Positions 6,214 to 8,307 of a stretch of 8,307 nucleotides of DNA are shown one piece after another (within the stretch, counting starts at the first letter, position 1; each line of letters opens with the position of its first letter). Position numbers and translations under genes: made by a program. The notes below the pieces were generated by a model. That model saw only the letters and a program-made list of their open reading frames with translations, had not been told where the DNA came from and ran no database searches. This stretch comes from Bacteroidia bacterium. Lineage in GTDB: Bacteria; Bacteroidota; Bacteroidia; NS11-12g; UBA955. The DNA is taken from assembly GCA_023258655.1 (NCBI GenBank), contig JALQWO010000070.1, positions 1-8,307 on the forward strand. Reading direction: 5' to 3'.

Positions 6214-7011
6214 ATGAAACAGCTCACTGCAATTGTTTGTAGCCTATTTTTCACGGCGATGTCTGTAGGTCAGACCGTTAGCCCCACCCCATCGGGCAAT
6301 GGAAGTTCCTTGGCCCGTCCAACTTGGGTTGCGATGCACGTTGGCGGAGGCATTCAACTCAATGCAGGAGGTTGGAGAGAGCGTTACAAAGCCAGTGCGA
6401 TGTTTGATTTGGGGGCGGAATACCAACACAAAGAGCGATGGCTGTTGGGCTTCAACTACGTGCCTTACACGGGTGGATGGGTAAACACAGACAGCATGTA
6501 TGGCGACATGATTGCGGGTTCGAATTATTTGTTTGACGTCAATGGAAATCCAGCGGTGATTCGAACCTATTTGCGCGGATTCAATTTCTGTGCAACAGCG
6601 GGGAAAATCATTGCTTTGAAAGAAAGTTCATTAAAGAACCCCAGAACGTGGTCGCTGCAGATGATTGGCGGCGTGGGATATCACGAACATTTTACCAAAT
6701 TTCAGTTCGACAAAGGCTTGGTACCCCAGTTGGAGGGGTTTTACGAGGCGGGGCACGACAATTACCGTGCGGGGTATTGTTTGAGAGAGCAGGTGAGATT
6801 GCAGTACATGAATCCCAACACGCTGAGTTTTCAAGTGGGATTCAATGTGATGCAAGGGTTTACCAAAAACATGCGTGAGTGGGACATGAGTACATTTCGC
6901 GCTCCCGATGCCAAACAAACGGATTTCAGTGTGGGCATCCACGCGAGTTTGGTTATTCCTATCGTCATATACACAAAAACATCAGTTCGGGAAACCGAGT
7001 ATTTTGAATGA
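6214..7011 (+). CDS. Exported barrel-like protein of unknown function, upstream of kdtA
   Basis: 265 residues from the ATG at 6214. The start gives a clean signal peptide (MKQLTAIVCSLFFTAMSVGQ, cleavage near residue 19-20) followed by a Ser/Pro/Gly-rich stretch to about residue 35. An upstream in-frame TTG at 6190 would spoil the signal peptide and lies in the promoter box. The mature part is rich in Gly and aromatic residues, with alternating strands such as WVAMHVGGGIQL (38-49), WLLGFNYVPY (76-85), TWSLQMIGGVGY (145-156), LSFQVGFNVMQGF (204-216) and FSVGIHASLVIPIVIY (238-253). This suggests an outer-membrane beta-barrel or a secreted beta-sandwich. The VGF-NVMQGFTKN segment recalls, from memory, uncharacterised Bacteroidota proteins found near kdtA. 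Its last four bases overlap the start of kdtA (ATGA), so translation is probably coupled. A link to lipopolysaccharide or outer-membrane assembly is inferred only from that context. No enzymatic motif was found. Confidence 0.75.
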   Translation: MKQLTAIVCSLFFTAMSVGQTVSPTPSGNGSSLARPTWVAMHVGGGIQLNAGGWRERYKASAMFDLGAEYQHKERWLLGFNYVPYTGGWVNTDSMYGDMIAGSNYLFDVNGNPAVIRTYLRGFNFCATAGKIIALKESSLKNPRTWSLQMIGGVGYHEHFTKFQFDKGLVPQLEGFYEAGHDNYRAGYCLREQVRLQYMNPNTLSFQVGFNVMQGFTKNMREWDMSTFRAPDAKQTDFSVGIHASLVIPIVIYTKTSVRETEYFE

Positions 7012-8307
7012 TCCTTGCTTTGTACAATTTGGGGTTGGGTATATACGGCGGACTCATTCGCTTGTTTGCTTTGTGGAACCCCAAGGCCAAAGCATTGAGG
7101 AACGGTTGGACCGCAGATTGCCACAAGCGCAGGAAAGATATTGTTCATGTGATTGATGGAAAACAAGTTGCGGCGTTTGAATTGATTTGGATTCACTGTG
7201 CATCTTTGGGGGAGTTTGAGATGGCCAAGCCCATTGCGGCCGCCTTGCAGGTGGCCTCCAGCCAACGGCATGTGCTGTTCAGTTTTTTTTCGCCCTCGGG
7301 ATACAACCATGCTGTTTTAGAAACCAACCAAACCAAAGTGTATTTGCCGTTGGATGGGCGTGACAGCGCGAAGCGCTGGCACGCGCAATGGCAACCGGAG
7401 GCTGCCATCTTTATCCGCTACGAATTTTGGTATCACCACCTGAAAAAAACATTGGCAACTGGTATCCCCACCTTCGCCCTTGGCGTATCCCTCCGGCCCA
7501 ACCACTTCCTGTTCTCCGCGTTCGCATCGCCCTGGAAAAAACTGTTGAAAAAACTCAACGGCATCGGTCTCATCAATGCCTCCATGGAAAGCCTCGCCAA
7601 CCACAACGACCTGCAAAATACCTTCGTCTTTGGCGATCCCAAATTCAATCGCGCCTACCAGAGAACCCAACAAATTCCCAAATCCCACCCCGTTCTTACG
7701 CAATGGTTACAGCAAAAACCTACCCTCGTCCTCGGCAGTGCCTGGATGCCAGAAATCCAACTGCTGAAATCATTCATTGCAAACCAACCCCGAGCCCTGC
7801 AAGGATGGCAAATTCTTATCGCACCCCACGATATTTCTGAAAATTTTTGCACTCAAATTGCGCGTGAACTTTCTGCCCTAAGCCCAGTAACATTTACCAC
7901 AGGAATCGCCCACCCTGGGAATACATCCGCCGTGATTTTGGATACCATCGGACAGTTGGCAGAATGTTATCGACATGCCACCGTAGCGGTGATAGGCGGA
8001 GCCTTCGGCAAAGGATTACACAACACCATTGAGGCCGCTGCCTTTGGATTGCCCGTAATTTTTGGCCCCAACCACCAGAAATTTCCCGAAGCCCAACAAT
8101 TCATTGATGCTGGCTTTGGCTTTTGCGTAGCGGACGAAAAATCGTTCGAAGAAACCTTGCTCCGTGTATTGGGAACCGTGAATGACACCAACCCTGTGGA
8201 TCAAAGACTTAAAAATACCTCAGCACTTTCCATCTTGGCATCAACATTCGTGGCTGAACATAAAGCAGACATTGAAAAATTTGCCAATCTGACATATCCC
8301 AACGCCC
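7008..8307 (+). CDS. kdtA: 3-deoxy-D-manno-octulosonic acid (Kdo) transferase, 3' end cut by window edge
   Basis: KdtA/WaaA (glycosyltransferase family GT30, EC 2.4.99.12 and related) transfers Kdo from CMP-Kdo to the lipid A precursor at the cytoplasmic face of the inner membrane, an essential step in most lipopolysaccharide makers. 433 codons are present without a stop; the family is usually about 410-430 residues, so only a few residues should be missing. Recognisable landmarks are a short hydrophobic N-terminal anchor (about 2-20), WIHCASLGEFE with the likely catalytic Glu69, SPSGY at 95-99, VYLPLD at 111-116, YEFWYHHL at 138-145, FGDPKFNR at 208-215, GSAWMPE at 243-249, IAPHD at 271-275, and the nucleotide-sugar site IGGAFGKGLHNTIEAAAFG (329-347) with PVIFGPNHQKFPEA after it. 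The ATG at 7008 overlaps the stop of the upstream barrel-like gene (ATGA), suggesting coupled translation. Whether it adds one or more Kdo residues cannot be told. A block at about 7434-7875 differs in codon use from both flanks. Confidence 0.95.
   Translation, partial: MILALYNLGLGIYGGLIRLFALWNPKAKALRNGWTADCHKRRKDIVHVIDGKQVAAFELIWIHCASLGEFEMAKPIAAALQVASSQRHVLFSFFSPSGYNHAVLETNQTKVYLPLDGRDSAKRWHAQWQPEAAIFIRYEFWYHHLKKTLATGIPTFALGVSLRPNHFLFSAFASPWKKLLKKLNGIGLINASMESLANHNDLQNTFVFGDPKFNRAYQRTQQIPKSHPVLTQWLQQKPTLVLGSAWMPEIQLLKSFIANQPRALQGWQILIAPHDISENFCTQIARELSALSPVTFTTGIAHPGNTSAVILDTIGQLAECYRHATVAVIGGAFGKGLHNTIEAAAFGLPVIFGPNHQKFPEAQQFIDAGFGFCVADEKSFEETLLRVLGTVNDTNPVDQRLKNTSALSILASTFVAEHKADIEKFANLTYPNA

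Noticed and set aside
7317..8204. Open frames on both strands between 7317 and 8204
   Set aside because: They overlap kdtA, which stays open to the window edge and carries the GT30 motifs throughout. The translations are low-complexity shadows.

Overview
The window looks like a chromosomal segment of a Bacteroidota bacterium. Three things point there. The protein set is typical: an exported M49-type metallopeptidase, an exported C1B papain-like peptidase, a barrel-like protein next to Kdo transferase, and a KdtA of the ASLGEFE type. There are no convincing Shine-Dalgarno sequences ahead of the starts. Instead, TAnnTTTG-like boxes (the Bacteroidota -7 promoter element) lie 6 to 15 bases upstream of most start codons. 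Base composition is moderate and leucine is mostly encoded by TTG. I cannot resolve the class or genus. I see no tRNA, rRNA, CRISPR array, insertion sequence, integrase or phage gene.

Layout. Positions 1-1859 (minus strand) hold an M49-like zinc peptidase whose C-terminal end is cut by the left edge. A 170-base divergent intergenic region (1860-2029) carries a perfect 8-bp inverted repeat and candidate promoter boxes. All remaining genes are on the plus strand: a GNAT/BioF2-like acyltransferase-fold protein with a TTG start (2030-2992); an exported bleomycin-hydrolase-like cysteine peptidase (3020-4234); alanine dehydrogenase ald (4278-5393); a YbfF-type alpha/beta-hydrolase only 7 bases behind it (5401-6174); an exported barrel-like protein of unknown function (6214-7011); and kdtA/waaA, the Kdo transferase of lipid A synthesis, which overlaps the barrel gene by 4 bases (ATGA) and runs off the right edge (7008-8307).

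How the genes may work together. Two likely transcription units are visible: ald plus the esterase, and the barrel-like gene plus kdtA. The second links an envelope protein of unknown role with Kdo-lipid A assembly and is the most functionally suggestive arrangement here. The two exported peptidases flank the acyltransferase-like gene, but each has its own promoter-like box, so they need not be co-regulated. Both partial genes (M49 and kdtA) are real although neither has a stop codon inside the window.

This is mostly ordinary chromosomal content, and I found no convincing new multi-gene defence or mobile system. The points most worth a second look are the HEXXH (not HEXXXH) zinc motif of the M49-like enzyme, the very short or absent 5' leaders, the barrel-kdtA coupling, and a block inside kdtA whose codon use and strand composition differ sharply from its flanks.
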